In this document: in pieces, positions 12,259 to 25,402 of the stretch
How the letters are laid out: each line of letters begins with the position of its first letter
How positions within the stretch are numbered: position 1 is the first letter of the stretch
Source: Spirometra erinaceieuropaei
Lineage: Eukaryota; Platyhelminthes; Cestoda; Diphyllobothriidea; Diphyllobothriidae
NCBI GenBank assembly: GCA_902702965.1
Contig: CACRXP010000050.1
Location: forward strand, 505,737 to 569,736
Direction: 5' to 3'
Length of the DNA: 64,000 nucleotides
Made by a program: the position numbers and the translations under genes
The notes under the pieces: generated by a model
What the model was told of the DNA's origin: nothing
The model's input: the letters and a program-made list of their open reading frames with translations, nothing else
Databases searched by the model: none

Positions 12259-12484
12259 ACTTAGTGAATTCCCCTTTTGTGCTAGAGTGTTCAGCCAGAC
12301 ACGGTTCATGTATTCCTGGCAGGCGCTGTGTTCCATGAATTTGTAGGAGTAGCCTCGCGCAGCCAACATGAGAGCAGATAACTTTCCGAAGGCCGGCCGC
12401 TCCATCACCAGTAGGACCATAGTGGTTTCCATGTTGTTGAGGTAGCACTCAGTCAGTATCCCCACGGCAGCGTCCTCAAAGATG
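12259..12484 (-). CDS. TRPM: TRPM-like exon E15 (last MHR4 helices)
   Basis: The exon is 226 nt: one leading base, 75 codons, phase 0 end before GTACTT. The acceptor has a long pyrimidine tract (CCTTCCTCTTCTTCTGCTCCTGCAG). LTECYLNNMET, then LMLAARGYSYKFMEHSACQ, match VxLLxxCYxxDExxA and CLxLAxxAxxRxFxxHxxCQxLL of TRPM proteins. Confidence 0.93.
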
Positions 12485-14733
12485 CTGCAGGAGCAGAAGA
12501 AGAGGAAGGAGAGGAAAACCAGTTGATAAGAATACAAATAGGCCTGGCGGCAGGCCTCCAATAATACTTAACAGAATGCAATGGACCATGCAAACACGCC
12601 CATGAGGGAAAAATGGGCTTCATAAATCTCTCTGCACTCCTGTACTGCGACAGTTATTTGCAAGTCAAGATTTCACCTGGACTGTTAGGGAGATCAATTC
12701 GACAGGCTGTAAAAACCGCGAGCGGGAGCTGCGTGTTTAATCACTTGGTGGTGGTGGTCACAAACCGTCCTTGAGTTTTGCGACACAGCCTCTGAAATGT
12801 TGTCACTTTCAGGTATTTCCTCTTTCTTACCTGATATCAAGGACTTTTTGTGATACCTTGAGTGGGACAGATGAATTATGTAAATCTACCAAAAACACCG
12901 ATTACTTAGCAACCTCTGGTAGTCATTTGGTGTAGTTTAGGAAATCTTGCTTGGGCAGTCAGCTTGGTGCTTCAAAATTGGTTGGCTACATATGTCGCAG
13001 GCGATTGTACAGGTAACTTGTCCCCCCCCCACTACCACCACCATCATTAATGACAGAAATTTCCCGCTTCGGCTACTTTCCTCAATTTAGTCAGCGGTCA
13101 CTGCCGGCCAATACGTTTTTTTGGTTACAGTAAAACCGCTTGTAAAGAAATGGCTTATCTCTTTTCTTGTGAGGATCGCGTTCTGGAGACAAGGCTACAC
13201 CAAGTAGTGGTGGGTTATCCAGTACTTCCATCCCCCCATCTTACGTATGATGCCTGTGTACTCGTTCGGGTGCAAAGGCAGATCAAACCCACTGGATGCC
13301 CTGTTTAACGCTTAATAAGTGCCATGTTCAAGATTTGATACGGCAGTACTCGAGGACAGGTAAGCTTATTGCGCTCGCGCATGTTCATCTGGGGAAGTCA
13401 ACTGTGGGCAAATTATTCACAGTCCTGTTGAGTCATGTTTGTTGCATTGGTTGGCTGTGCTGGCCAGTGATCAGCGAATCCTTAAATAAGCACGGATTAT
13501 GAAGAGAACTTAGTCTCGTTTTCTTTAAAAGAGTGCTTACGCAACTTCTCTTTGGGCATCGTAAACAGTTTGACAAGACCATTTCAGACCTTTGTGGGAC
13601 GTTGACGGTGGAGGCATGTATGAAAGGTTATCGCTCAATAATCGTATCTCTCAAGCTACAGTATTGTGTCTTTAGAGTTCTCCTAACGTCCTAGTGTCTT
13701 ACGGATTTAATGTTGCCTTGCTGATTTTCTCAGAAAACCATTACGCCTGCCTGTTCAGCGTGTAAGTATCACAAAGTCATTAGTGGATTGAATAAATTTT
13801 ATAGGATACTTCTTTATATTAACTAATGGAAGTCGTACATTTGTTTGAAGGCTTTCATTACATCTTTGTCCTTTAAACTGTCACCAATCGGTCCACGTCA
13901 CGTCTTGGCTGTTCCGGTGACTTTGAGTCGGTAGTATCATAATAAACATTCTACCCATATATTATTATGCGGAATTTTTCTGTTGGAAGTACGATACCGC
14001 GATTTCATTTTCAGTATCTTCCGGAGGTAATTCAGACGAACGGGATATTTACATTCCTACTTTACTGCTATTAACCTAGGTTTTACTGCCACACAAAGTA
14101 GAAATAACATGACAGCCCTATGCACCATCCCCTTCGTAAGAAGACAAGAGATTGCCAACCAATCGATTAGCTTACACATTACCGTCAACGGTGACGCTTG
14201 CAGGCGGCCGAATTTCCAAGGTAGGCGAATAGTTTTATAAAGGCCAGGCGGTGCTCTACGAAATTAATGTTTAGTTTAGTATTTTATGTGCTTCGTATTT
14301 CACCGTGACCTTCTCCACCAGCCGTTTTAAAATTCGGTATCGCAGAAGCCGATCTCCAGTGTGTCTGTCATCCACCTTAGAAGAGTTTATCCCTTCGTTG
14401 TCTGAAAACTAAAGATAGCAATTTTTAATTTTTTGAAACTTTTAAGCAACTCGAAAGTTGACAGTTTCCCGTCGCTGTTGCATTTTATATCAATGGTACG
14501 GCATTTTTGTACATGTGATCGAATTGGTGTACAGGTTGTACTGATTTTGGTCGAGACAAGCTCGTAATAATGCTTTGTCCTATTCAATAATAAAAGGGGG
14601 CATGAAATTGTTCGACTCTCGGCTAGGGTGGATAGGGAACTATGGCAGTAAAAGCCTGAGCTGTCAGTGACCAGGGGTTAAGAGGAAAACTGCTAGACAG
14701 GCGGAATGAAGAGAAAATTTATATAGTACTTAC
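12485..14733. other. Intron E14/E15
   Basis: Holds the composite core fragment at 12945. Otherwise I see nothing. Confidence 0.6.
12945..13010. repeat. Core fragment of the tRNA-headed composite
   Basis: TTAGGAAATCTTGCTTGGGC followed by AGTCAGCTT matches the central part of the 32.5-kb and 52.4-kb composites. No tRNA-like head is seen beside it. It is followed by a poly-C run and CCACTACCACC. Confidence 0.6.
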
Positions 14734-14947
14734 ATAGCCACACGTTCCAGCTCCCCTCGTTCCGACGGCGTATAGTAGAGACGCGACATTTGGCGTAGGA
14801 ACTCAGCAGCAAAGAGTGCCGCAGCACAGATCTCCGTCATGTGGAGGAGGAGAAATTGGGCAATTTGAAAACGCTTGGTAACCAGGGACCACACAAACAG
14901 GTACTGAAACCCGTTCTCATCGGCCAGACTTGATGTATAGATCATAG
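14734..14947 (-). CDS. TRPM: TRPM-like exon E14 (MHR4 helices)
   Basis: The exon is 214 nt: two leading bases, 70 codons, two trailing bases before GTAAGT. The upstream acceptor (CTGTCTCCTTATATGAAAG) was chosen because the later TTTCAG would cut the conserved FQYLFVW and break phase. YLFVWSLVTKRFQIAQF and ICAAALFAAEFLRQM match ELFLWAVLMxRxxMAxxFW and xxAALVACKILKEM of TRPM proteins. Confidence 0.93.
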
Positions 14948-16152
14948 CTTTCATATAAGGAGACAGAAAGGGAGAATAACAGAGTTTAAACCATAATGAA
15001 ACAAAATGAGGCTCCAAAATCATAAATTTTAAAATGAGAGATCCAAATTAATCCAAAACAAATTAAAAAAATCAAATCAAAATCAAAAAAACAAATTTAA
15101 AAAAGACAACTAATATAGTATATAGGAGATTCAACCAGAACTCTGAGAAAGCGGCCAGTTTTTTTTGGTTGTTGTCATTCGTCAGTGTATCAACTTCTCT
15201 TTTCGTTTTCTACCCCTGGTCTGGGAGAAGGACCCTATTCCAGACGTTCCTGCCGAGTTTTGTGAACGCAAGCGACTTTTGAAAACATCAACGGAGTTTG
15301 TAATTTTGCGTTTAGTGCTGGCCTTGATCGTTGGTCGCCAAACCGTTGGCTGATCAGGAGACCCGACTGTAGGCGTGTTAAGTCCACAGAGCATGCATAC
15401 GGAAGTATGATCCTCGCTTTAAACCTCAGGTCTACCGGCCTTTTTCCACCTATCTACGATTATCGTGCGCAGACGCATCGCGGATTCGGAATGAGTATCT
15501 CCGCATCCTTTATCCTTTGCAACGTACCGAAGTTAACGATTTCCCAGTAAGTAATCTCCATTTATCCCTCCGAAACACGAGTTGACATGGAATGCGAGCA
15601 ACAGTTAACAACCAACTCGAACACCGAATGGTTGCTTCACAATCTTCGTTACAAAACGTTTACTCGCACGAGAATGAATTATTAAGATTCCTTTTTGCAC
15701 GACGCACAAGACAGGCAATTATATTTTAGGCATGCCCTCTATTCTTACGGCATGCATGCGTGGACTTGTCGGTGTCTGGAAAATATATTTCTGGAGGAGG
15801 TGTGACTTATCAGCAACATGCGATCCCAAAATAACAAATGTTATTCAAACGTGACAATTACGTAGAGACACACACGAAGATTACCTTCCCAGTGAAACCT
15901 AACTCATTTTGTGCGACCCACCTTGAACCGATCGCCTTGTTGGTGGCAATTCTCATTAGATTAGTTCCTGAATTTCTTCCTCCCGGACGCTTTGGCGTGC
16001 GGGTACTTTGTAAAAGTCCGCCCGGAAGGGCGGCACTTCTAGTGTTTTTCTGGACTGCAGTGTGTCGACGCCGACGCTCTCGACCTCAAGAGCTTACTTG
16101 AGGTGCAAATGCATGTAGTCAGCGCTGCTCGTATAGTAGGAGTAAAACTTAC

Positions 16153-16294
16153 AGTTCTTGTCATCAGCACCGCCGTGGAAGAGGAAGTCAGAGTGATGAT
16201 AGGCCTCCTGAGTCTCAAAGGAGGTGAAGCAGTGACGTCCCATAATCCGTCTCAGGATGGTTTTCACCAAGCTGACGGTGACAATGTCGGGCAC
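16153..16294 (-). CDS. TRPM: TRPM-like exon E13 (MHR4 helix)
   Basis: The exon is 142 nt, phase 0 start after CCCTTTCAG, phase 1 end with donor GTAAGT. DIVTVSLVKTILRRIMGR aligns with the DIGxVIExLMGxxYR helix of TRPM proteins. The tail (YHHSDFLFHGGADDKN) is polar and probably a loop. The split codon joins E14 as Ser. Confidence 0.85.
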
Positions 16295-16614
16295 CTGAAA
16301 GGGTAGTGGAACCCGATAATTATGATTTCGTGGCTATGGCAATGCACGGTGAAAAAACAGTGGCAACTAGTATTACGCATCGTTGTCCTTGCAACACGTA
16401 ATAGTCATTTTGCAGGAGTGATGTTAAAATGCTGTGTTACAAAGGAGAAATGTGTAATTCATTAGAAATTGCCTACTCCGCTCGTTGGGATCATAGTAAG
16501 CGAAGTCAGTGAATGCAGCCGGCCGCGTCTCTAGCGTTATTCACATTTACATGATTCAATTGCACATGCCCTTTCAATAGGACGCAAGCAAGTTAACGTG
16601 TTGGCGCTGGTTGC

Positions 16615-17350
16615 ATTTTCTTTTGAAGAAAACACTTATAGTCGTCTCTGCCAGCAAAAAAGACATCGTGAGACGACTGCCTCGTCTCACGCAGAGGTGC
16701 TTCATGATCCTGCGCCCGTGTCTACGCAAAAAAACTTACCACCACCGTCAGCGCCTACACCACCCCAAAGTAACTAGTTCCGATGACGTAAGGAAGAAGT
16801 TCTACAAAGAGCTGCATGCTTTCCTAACGATTGTGCCGAAGGCAGGTAAGCTGATTATACCTGATAACTTCAAACTCTCGTACTTCAACATCGAGACTTG
16901 AAAGGACCTCGCTCAAGATCGACAGGTGGGACGCACATTTGTGAAAACTGGAGCAACTTTCTACAAGGCCCATCGCGTAGGAGAGGTAAAAGCAAAGAGG
17001 GAAGCACGTAACTCCCGAAATACTACAAATCAACGCTGCAAACACCCAGCACGTACCAACTTGTATACACTCTAAACTGACGTTCAGAGTACGCATCGGT
17101 CCGGTCCGACGTCTTCGGACCCATCGCCATGACAACCTATTTCACCCGACAGTCTAAGTGTTTGCGTTATCAGCAAATTTTCGGAATCGAACTCATCTAC
17201 CTACTCCTCCTTACCTTCTACCAGTGCCAGCAGCAACATGGTCTCAACCTGTCCTTTTTGGGGCCACACCTTCACCTTGTCCTGGTCGATCACTCAAAAA
17301 TCCATCGCAATGAGGGGCCTCAACAAACACCCATCTATTCCATCTCACCA
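16615..17350 (+). mobile_element. LINE copy i, endonuclease joined to C-terminus
   Basis: A degenerate non-LTR retrotransposon. KFYKELHAFLTIVPKAGKLI (16790-16860) is endonuclease domain, but DLAQDRQ and TFVKTGATFYKAHRV (from about 16903), which belong near the C-terminus, follow at once. A decayed zinc-finger tail continues to about 17350. The reverse transcriptase is therefore missing by internal deletion. It lies in the E12/E13 intron next to M2. Confidence 0.75.
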
Positions 17351-17460
17351 GTCTGAACTGTTTCAAGACATGCAATTTTTGCATGGGCCTATTCGGTCAT
17401 ATGCAAATCCACTAAAAGCTTCAATAAAACATTGCGATCCAGACCACATCACAACACATC

Positions 17461-18452
17461 CAGTAGGTGGCCTATCTCATGAAATGTCAACCAAGTTCCG
17501 AAATGCGCTTTCGTTTCGAAAGGATAAATTAAATAGGGTTGTAAAACCAATCATTATGCATCGTAATTCTATAATAATTTAGTTACCACAAGATGCCCGC
17601 TTTCGAAAGGAATTCTTACCAGCCGCATACAAAAGCCTTACTCTTTAAAAAAGTATACTCAAGTAGCATGCATTTTTCTCATTGATTCTCGATACCCTTA
17701 AATATTAAATTATATTTCATGGAAACCATGCATAAAAATATTTATTCTTTTTCTTGCTCAGTAGAAAATTACGTCTTCTTCCAATGCTAAACTCGGAGGA
17801 AGGGTATTATTCGATTTTCAAAAACTTTTCAATTCCCGAATAATTTTGAACCCGGCCTGCCGTTACACGTGCATTCAGGGTTTCCAAACTACAAGCCGTA
17901 TATTTTCCGCGTACGGAAAACCATACATTGCTCTACGGTATTAAGAGGAGAACATATGGGGTTTATAAAATTTAACAGTGAATTTGAACCATATTGTTTG
18001 CTTTACAAGCCACACTGGTAAATGCAGGGACAAAACGTTTCATGAACGACTATTTCACGGTATTAAGAAATCTCATAATTAGAAACTTTTTTAAAACCAA
18101 GTTATACCCTTCGTTCAATCATAAAATTGGAAGAAAGCGTAATTTTTCACTGAGGGAGGAAAGGAGTAAATATTTTTACGCATGGTTTTCATGACATATA
18201 ATTGAATCTTTAAGGGGCACCGAAAATCAGTAAGAGAAATGCATGCTAAATAAGTGCTCATTTTTTGTAGAGTATAGTTCTTGCACGCAGCCAGGAAGAA
18301 TTTCATTTGAAAGCGGGCATCGTCAGGTAACTGAGTTGTTACAGAACTATTCTGCATGAGGATTAGTTTTACAACCCTACTTAATTAATATTTTCGAGAC
18401 GAAAACGGATTTCGTAATTTCGGTGGAAATTTCATGGGTTAGCTCATTACTG
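17461..18452. mobile_element. Foldback element copy M2 (full length, diverged)
   Basis: The same family as M1, of the same length, in the E12/E13 intron. The arms are more diverged (CAGTAGGTGGCC at the left, AGCTCATTACTG at the right) and the TA flanks are no longer evident, so it is an older copy. The inner arm sequence (TTTCATGGAAACCATG, ATGCATTTTTCTCATTG) is still recognisable. Confidence 0.8.
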
Positions 18453-19967
18453 CGGCTCTACCTGCAGACTCACACACCATATGTTGTGTATAACTCAACT
18501 GCACAATACGCGTATGTAAGTCTCTATCCGCAGCACATCATGCATCGCTTTTGCAGCAATTATGAAGTCCACTTTGCCAGCGCTGGTATGGCGGGCGAAG
18601 CCTTGCATGTCAGGACATGCACATCTCACTTAAATGAAGCTAACGTCCTCCGGGGTAGTATGGTACATGAGACTGGAACTAGGTTGTGCAGCACTCGCCG
18701 GTGGGCTCTTAGCATGTCAGTCTTTGCACCCAATTCCATCATCACCAGTTTCAAGGACAGCCGGGAATGTGGGCTGGTGCGTGGGGGTGGAAGAGGAAGT
18801 GGGAATTGCAGGCCATGACGCATTAGCGCATTCAACGCCGCTACTAGTCGTATGGGCTTAAAACCGGCACGATGTGCTAAGTATTCAGGTTTGAAAGTGC
18901 TGCCATCTGACATGAAAGATCTAACTTCCTGAGGACTGAAGGATCGGCTGCGGTGGCTCCCTTCTTAACGTCGCTAAAATAGAATCCCCCCCCCAGGTTA
19001 GACCCCAGTCGTCCTTTTGTGGCCTGGTATATTTGGAGTGGACTTAAGTCACCTGTGGAATGCGTAGATAAGTTCTTTAATTCTGTCAAGCACTGCACCC
19101 ACCACCACACCCGGCTGTCTTGATTTTGTTTTGCACGTAAATGCAGAATATGATCCCGCCTCACTTTAAGCAAACTCACACATAAGTCACAGCTGCATGC
19201 AGTCCGTGACTTATTTTGTGGACAACGTCGCTGTGGACTGTTTAACTATCCTCTGTGTAACAGGCATAGGCATGGCATCAGCCCCATCATCCACTGCGCG
19301 TACACGCATTTCTGGTCTTTCTGACCCCTTTCTGGCCAGTGAATTACGAAGGGCATTTGCGAGTGTTGGTAGCAGAGACCGATGATAGGAAAGTTTTCCT
19401 TACCATAATTCATACGCATGTCAATACTATATCTTCCAAGTGGTGGGGTTCTTAGTCACTTGCGGAGGACGAAATAATTTCGACCTTCAGCGTAAACTCA
19501 TTCATCCAATATGCCTCTTGGCACCCCTCATAAAATACTCTGAATACAGCACGAGATGGTTATAAAATAAAAATACAAGGAGAGCCTGCCGTCCTCTACG
19601 CTTAACCACTAGCGACATGTGTAGGATATGCAAACTCGCTTGTGAAATTACCGACCAATGGCAATTCCTCAAAAACCACTGTTGAATTGAATTCAGTAAT
19701 GACTAAGGCCGCATAATCGTGTTCCAGACGATGTAAAAGAACTGTTTACGGTCGAAGTTATTTCAAGGGCCTTGGCCACGTTACGTGATGGCCAAAAATT
19801 ATGTTAATGCCTATAACCACCCAAAGATAAACAAAGCTATACATAATCACAGTAAGTGAATATTTTTATGTTGTCGTTAATCGTTAGAGGCTATCAGAGG
19901 TAGGACAGAAGTTGCTGTCAATGGCCTATTTTGAGGTCTGTTATTTTAAAATGGGACTCAAACTTAC
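18453..19967. other. Remainder of intron E12/E13
   Basis: Open frames on both strands between 18600 and 19385, slightly higher in GC, suggest an old retroelement, but no motif was recognised. Confidence 0.4.
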
Positions 19968-20018
19968 TTTTGAACGGTAAGACAAAAGGAACATCTGGAG
20001 ATTTTGTCCACCCAGGGT
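19968..20018 (-). CDS. TRPM: TRPM-like short exon E12
   Basis: Seventeen codons (TLGGQNLQMFLLSYRSK) lie between CAAATTTTCAG and GTAAGT, phase 0 on both sides. The NLQMFLL core matches the GPxNTLxxLLxD segment that follows the EELY motif in TRPM proteins. The exon is very short and open in all three frames, so the call rests on phase, position and this partial match. Confidence 0.7.
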
Positions 20019-22680
20019 CTGAAAATTTGGGAGAAAAAATATAAAATATAAAATCTGTGCAGTAGAGTATTTTAATATTAGAGCAAAACTTTAGTGTGAG
20101 GGTGCAATGGTACTCTTAAGTACAATTTTCTTACAAAATCTGTGGCTCCTTAGCGTCAATAAGTAACCCTGAAGTAAACGCCACTTCTCAAAAGAAGATC
20201 AAAAGAATTCGTTTTATTTAAACCCTTTATCTAGGATGTGAGCACATTCCTACACACAGCAAAGTTCGGTTGAAAATAGACACAGCACTCAAGTGGGACA
20301 TCTATGAGCCCGCTTTACGCAGTTGACTGCAAAAGCAAATCAGACTGGTGTATACGAACTCACTTGGTGTTATGTCATGACGCACAGTTTTTCAGTCCCA
20401 ACTGATTTTTTGTTTTTTAGTAGAAAATATTCTAACATGTTGCTCCATATTTCATGAGTTTGGCACAGACTGTACGCACTACGTGTTAGGATTCCGTCTA
20501 GTCCATAAAGTTTTCTTGTGCAGTATACCTTTAGTATAATATAACAAGAAAGAGTGACCTTTTGAGGGTATAAGTATTGAAAAACAGAACGAAATCTAGG
20601 CGATCACGTCAAAAGCAATCTGAGTTAGGCTAACAACAATGGGATATTAAAGTGGAGTGTAATGTTAGATCACTTTCAGTATTCTCTTTTCGAGGGCCGT
20701 CCTGTCAGAGACGACGGCTAGTTTTTGAAGTGAATTTTTTTAAACAAAATAAAATGCATAATATGCAATGATAAAAGTGGCCTGGTTGAATTTTTCAATG
20801 ATAAATGGGAGGTATAAATTGAATCGTGTGATTGGAAACTATAATTCTAGGAAATTGCGGATAATTAATTAGGTCAGAGTGTAGGTCGAGGGTCGCTCAG
20901 ATATTCCTTGGACTAAACATTGAAGACAGGATAGTCGAGTTTCAATGATGGAAAAGTTGATAACCTACCCCAGATTGGACCGTCGTTTGCACTAAATTTG
21001 ATGTAATTTTTCGCGCGCTGAGGGGATGGTTTCCTGCAAGCACGATCGAAATTTTGCTGACATCTGGGTTTTCGTATTTAACCGGTGGACACTCATACCT
21101 GCTGAGCTTAGATAGTTCTCTTCTCCTTCGGCACCTTCACTTTGTAAATATGGACTGCGAGTGAAGACTCCGAAACCGTGAGTTAAACTTACTTAGGCTT
21201 CGGAGCGACGAATTTGCCGTTTTATCTAGACTGGATATTACTCCGGAGGGGGTTCCTATCGTTCCTTGTCAAGCTGACGCCAGAAGGAAACTCTCACTTT
21301 GCCGGAAACCCGTTTAAGCCTGTCAGAACAGGCCCTGTCGAACAGCAGCAATTTCCTGGGTGTTCAACCCCCTTATTTGAGCAGAGACAATTTACATACT
21401 AACTTCTCTCTTATAACGAATTTTAATATCTGCATCTTTCTAATTACATCCACTTTGATACCGCCTGCGGCAATGATACCAACCGAAGTTTATTAAGCAG
21501 TTTCGTTAACTTTGACAGTTGCCATACTTCCCCTTCTGGATACATTTGCAGCGCGCAAACCTACCTCGCCCTTGGAATGCAAATGCGCTTCTCCCCTTTA
21601 TTTTTTCCGACAACACTCACTTCCAAAAGCGCCATATCTCTGCAATCAGATCTGCAGTTTTGGAGCTTCTCTATCTCATATAACCCACTCGAGAATTCTA
21701 CTGCTATACAGCTACCTCGTACGAACACTGTTGGATCATAGGCTGGGATCGTCGGTCATATGAGGTCTTAACTATAAGCCTATGATTCCAGAGTCGAGGT
21801 CTCCTATCCCAGACCTAATCCATGATAAGTTCGTTACGGACGACGAGTAAATCACGCGTTGGATTTACAGTTAGCTTAGGCGAACTGACTGAGGCTTCCC
21901 TGTCCGACGGCCCCTGCGACTTTTTTGATTAGCTCATATACGCGAGTCGACTTGTATCACCTTGCATCGACTACGAAGACCTGAAAGGATCTTAGGGAAG
22001 AAATTACCTTTATGGGGCGAGTTTAGTTAGTAATATATTCAAAAGTTAGAAAAAAACCAAAACAGAAAATAAAAAGTTCCTCCTAGACCCTAGAACGATT
22101 GATAGGTATGGCGTAAGTATATATAATTTTAATGTATTGACGTAAGTACTATTCCCATCACCCTTTCTCCTTTTAAAAATCGATTACTGAAAGGCCTAAG
22201 ACATCCACAGTGACCATCTAACTGCTCATCACCATGTACAAGGATTTATTTACCGCCATTCAAACACAAACTTGTGCAACAAGTAAAATTTATGGCAGTT
22301 TCGCATAATTTCGGTAAAATAGCTGAATGAAGAATTCGCTTACTCGGACTGCGTTAGGCAAAACACCTCGGACAGATTAAGAATAGGTTCTATTTGCAAT
22401 GGTAGCATAACCTAATTAAGGTGCATCGTGGCCTCTCATTTCAAATTGTTTCAGCTAGCAATCATTAGAAAAGCTCATTTCTTGAGAAAACAGAGCTACC
22501 TCTATTTAAACCATTTGTGGTGTAGCAGTTGACATTATTGAATTTTATCATAATGTTACTATCAGCGGAGCGCGAAAGTGCGCACTCGTAAAAATAGTAG
22601 ATGATTTCAAATGGAAAAAACCTGCGGTGTTTGTCTAAGGATCGACCTTTCATACTGCACTTGAATAAAATTCACTCATA
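20019..22680. other. Intron E11/E12, left part, nothing recognised
   Basis: AT-rich sequence without a recognisable exon or repeat; only short frames. Confidence 0.6.
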
Positions 22681-23125
22681 CAGTGATTACCGCTTTCATA
22701 AATGGTTGATCGAAATTCTGAAATGCGTTTTCGATTAGGAAGGATTATTTAGGTGGTGTTATAATATTGATTATCTTGTAGCATAATCTTACAATATTTC
22801 CGACTCATCGGAATGTTAGCTTTTTAATGCACTTCTTTCTGACCTGTAATGCCGCACTCGGTGAAAAAATGACTATGTTAGCAGTACAGTTTTTCCCATC
22901 GATTTTTAATGCTCGCATAAATTCTAAAATATTTGGCGACAAGTATGCAAAAGTGCTTTCTTTTACTCTTTTGGTGGCAGATTACTTTACCTTTACGTTT
23001 GATGTTCGAAGAAGAATAAATTTCGGTTTTAAAAAGTTTCCAATCATGAGATTTTAAAGACCGCGCAATGTCCCTTCATAAAGCATCGTACCTGTCCTTT
23101 TATTAATGCTCCCCATAAGGTATTT
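22681..23125. mobile_element. Foldback element copy M3, single arm
   Basis: A left arm plus part of the loop of the M1 family, preceded by TA and starting CAGTGATTACC. It contains the block AATGCGTTTTCGATTAGGAA. The right arm is missing. A solo arm suggests deletion or one-ended loss of the palindrome. Confidence 0.75.
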
Positions 23126-24726
23126 AACACACCTCACATCAATTGTAGAATGGTATGAACTCTGCGTGGCATCTTTTCAAGGAACTATGCAGCGGAAACA
23201 GGCAACCAGCCCCCAAAGCTGCTGTTCTCGCCCCGCCTTCATCACGCGCCTGTCACCTTCAACGAACCCCCGACATACCGGTCTCAGTACCTGCAGTTTA
23301 TCTTGTCATAGGAGTTTTACTGATTAGCGTGACCTGCAGGTTTGCATAGTATGTGCAGTCCACTAAGATGTTAGATTCTCCTCCTAGACCTGTTACAATT
23401 AGCAGTGGTCCTCATAATAAGCGTGGATGCAACCCGGACTGCGTCGGTTGCAGCTGATGGACTACGTTCTCGTCCGGAGGCGAAATCGACAGGACGTACT
23501 GGTGACCAGGGCGATCTGCGACGCCGACGGCTGGACGGACTATCGCTTCGCCGTCTCCAAGATGAGGCTACACCTTCAATCCCGCAGGGGGACACAAGGT
23601 AGGCGATCACCAGGTAAGTCAAATAATGTTTAACTGAATTTGCCTGCTCAACACCTACATTTCAGCAATTAATTTGCCCGGCGACTGAAAGAGCTGCAAG
23701 CTCCATGCAACAGCGTCATCTCAGGGGAATGGTGGTGCCAATTTCAGAACGCTATCTGTTCCATTGGCCTGGACATACCCTGTCGCCAACGCCGTCAACA
23801 TCCGGATTTGGTGGCTGACAGCGACGAAAAAAATCAACAATCTGCTCGTGGCGAAGAATAGACTATAAAAAGCATACATAAACTATCGTACCAAAGGCAA
23901 GCAAAGCCGCCTTCTCCAAATGCCGCCGTCTGATAGAGCAACGACCGTGGGAGACGCAAAATGCCTGAACGGAACCTTAGGCAGAGGAAGCCAAAGTATA
24001 CGGACCGTAATAAAAAGAAGAACCTCCTCACCTCCAGCAATGCAGTCTACGGCCTCTGTATCAAAGGAACAACGTCGTAACTCAGCTTTGACGGAATAGT
24101 ACTCACAACGGATAAATTGCAGACTTTGAAACACTGGGCCTGGCACTTGGGAAGTGTCCTCATTCCTATATCTACGATCTCCGACGCAACAGGCAGTCGG
24201 CTTCCTCAAAAGGAACAAACAACGACCTTTGTCTCCGAAGTTTTTTCTCAGGAACAATCAAAGCCATGCACCGGTTGCCCATTGGGAAGGCACCGAGGTC
24301 CGACTCGATCATGGCGCGCGTAGATGACGGACAACTGACAATGATTTTTCAGGAAATGTTAGACAAAGTCCAAGTTACCTAGGACTTAAACAGTGAGATA
24401 ATCGTCCATCTCCACAGGCAGAAAGGGGACCAGCAAGTCTGTAATAAGCACAGAGGAACGTCATCGCTCAACATTGCCGGAAAGACCTTCGATCTCATCC
24501 CTCTCAATCATCTCAGTGACCATCCACAATAGAGACTTCCCCAGAAGGTCGGTGTTACTTTAGGCGACACTGCGGAGCCACCAGCATGATATTCGTCGCC
24601 TGCCAGCTGCAAAAAATGTCGAAAACTGAGGGCCATCCTTCGTCGACTGGACAAACGTCTTCGGCACGATGGATTGCGATGGGCTGTAGAACATCATGCT
24701 AAAAGTTCGGCTGCCCTGAACGACTC

Positions 24727-24729
24727 CAA

Positions 24730-24818
<89 letters not shown>

Positions 24819-24825
24819 ACTACTA

Positions 24826-24856
<31 letters not shown>

Positions 24857-24885
24857 ACTACTAACTACTACTTCTACTACCACTA
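24727..24885 (+). repeat. (ACT)n microsatellite
   Basis: A long run of ACT triplets, interrupted by a few AACT steps, inside the reverse transcriptase part of LINE copy ii. Confidence 0.95.
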
Positions 24886-24984
24886 CTGCCGCAGCTGAAA
24901 TTGCTGATTCTGCCGCTGCTGCTGCCACCACGACACTAGAGTTCTAATCCTTGCAAGCTCGTTCAATGTCTCTCTCTCCCTCTA

Positions 24985-24986
<2 letters not shown>

Positions 24987-25034
<48 letters not shown>
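24987..25034 (+). repeat. (AC)n microsatellite
   Basis: About 24 uninterrupted AC units, inside LINE copy ii. Confidence 0.95.
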
Positions 25035-25036
<2 letters not shown>

Positions 25037-25365
25037 AGAAAGTCGTAAGCCTGACGAACAGGCGAGAGTTGAACCGTCGATTGCGACCTTGTCCACTGTG
25101 TTGACTGCATCATGTTCGGCGCAAGCATGGTAGCTTGCGCGGAAATAATATTGTAGGGGGAGTAGCCTTGCAATGCTTCTTCCAAACACTACCCCTTCCT
25201 CCTCCTCCTCCGCCTCATCTTCCCTCTCATGCTCGTTTTGATTAACCTGATTCAGGTGTCATGACAACGTCAAAGATGCCGGAGGCTGGATCGTGTGCAG
25301 GATGCGGACACCATATGGTATGCACCTACGTTTGTCAACAAGCGCCTTTCTCCTACCCCTCCCCC

Positions 25366-25402
25366 ACCACCACCACCACCACCACCACCACCACCACCAC
25401 CA
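25366..25402 (+). repeat. (ACC)n microsatellite
   Basis: About 12 ACC/CAC triplets, inside LINE copy ii. Confidence 0.93.

Noticed and set aside
16824..17135. 103-codon minus-strand frame
   Set aside because: It is the antisense of LINE copy i.
24944..25189. Frames rich in Cys-Val or Thr-His repeats
   Set aside because: They are translations of the (AC)n microsatellite.
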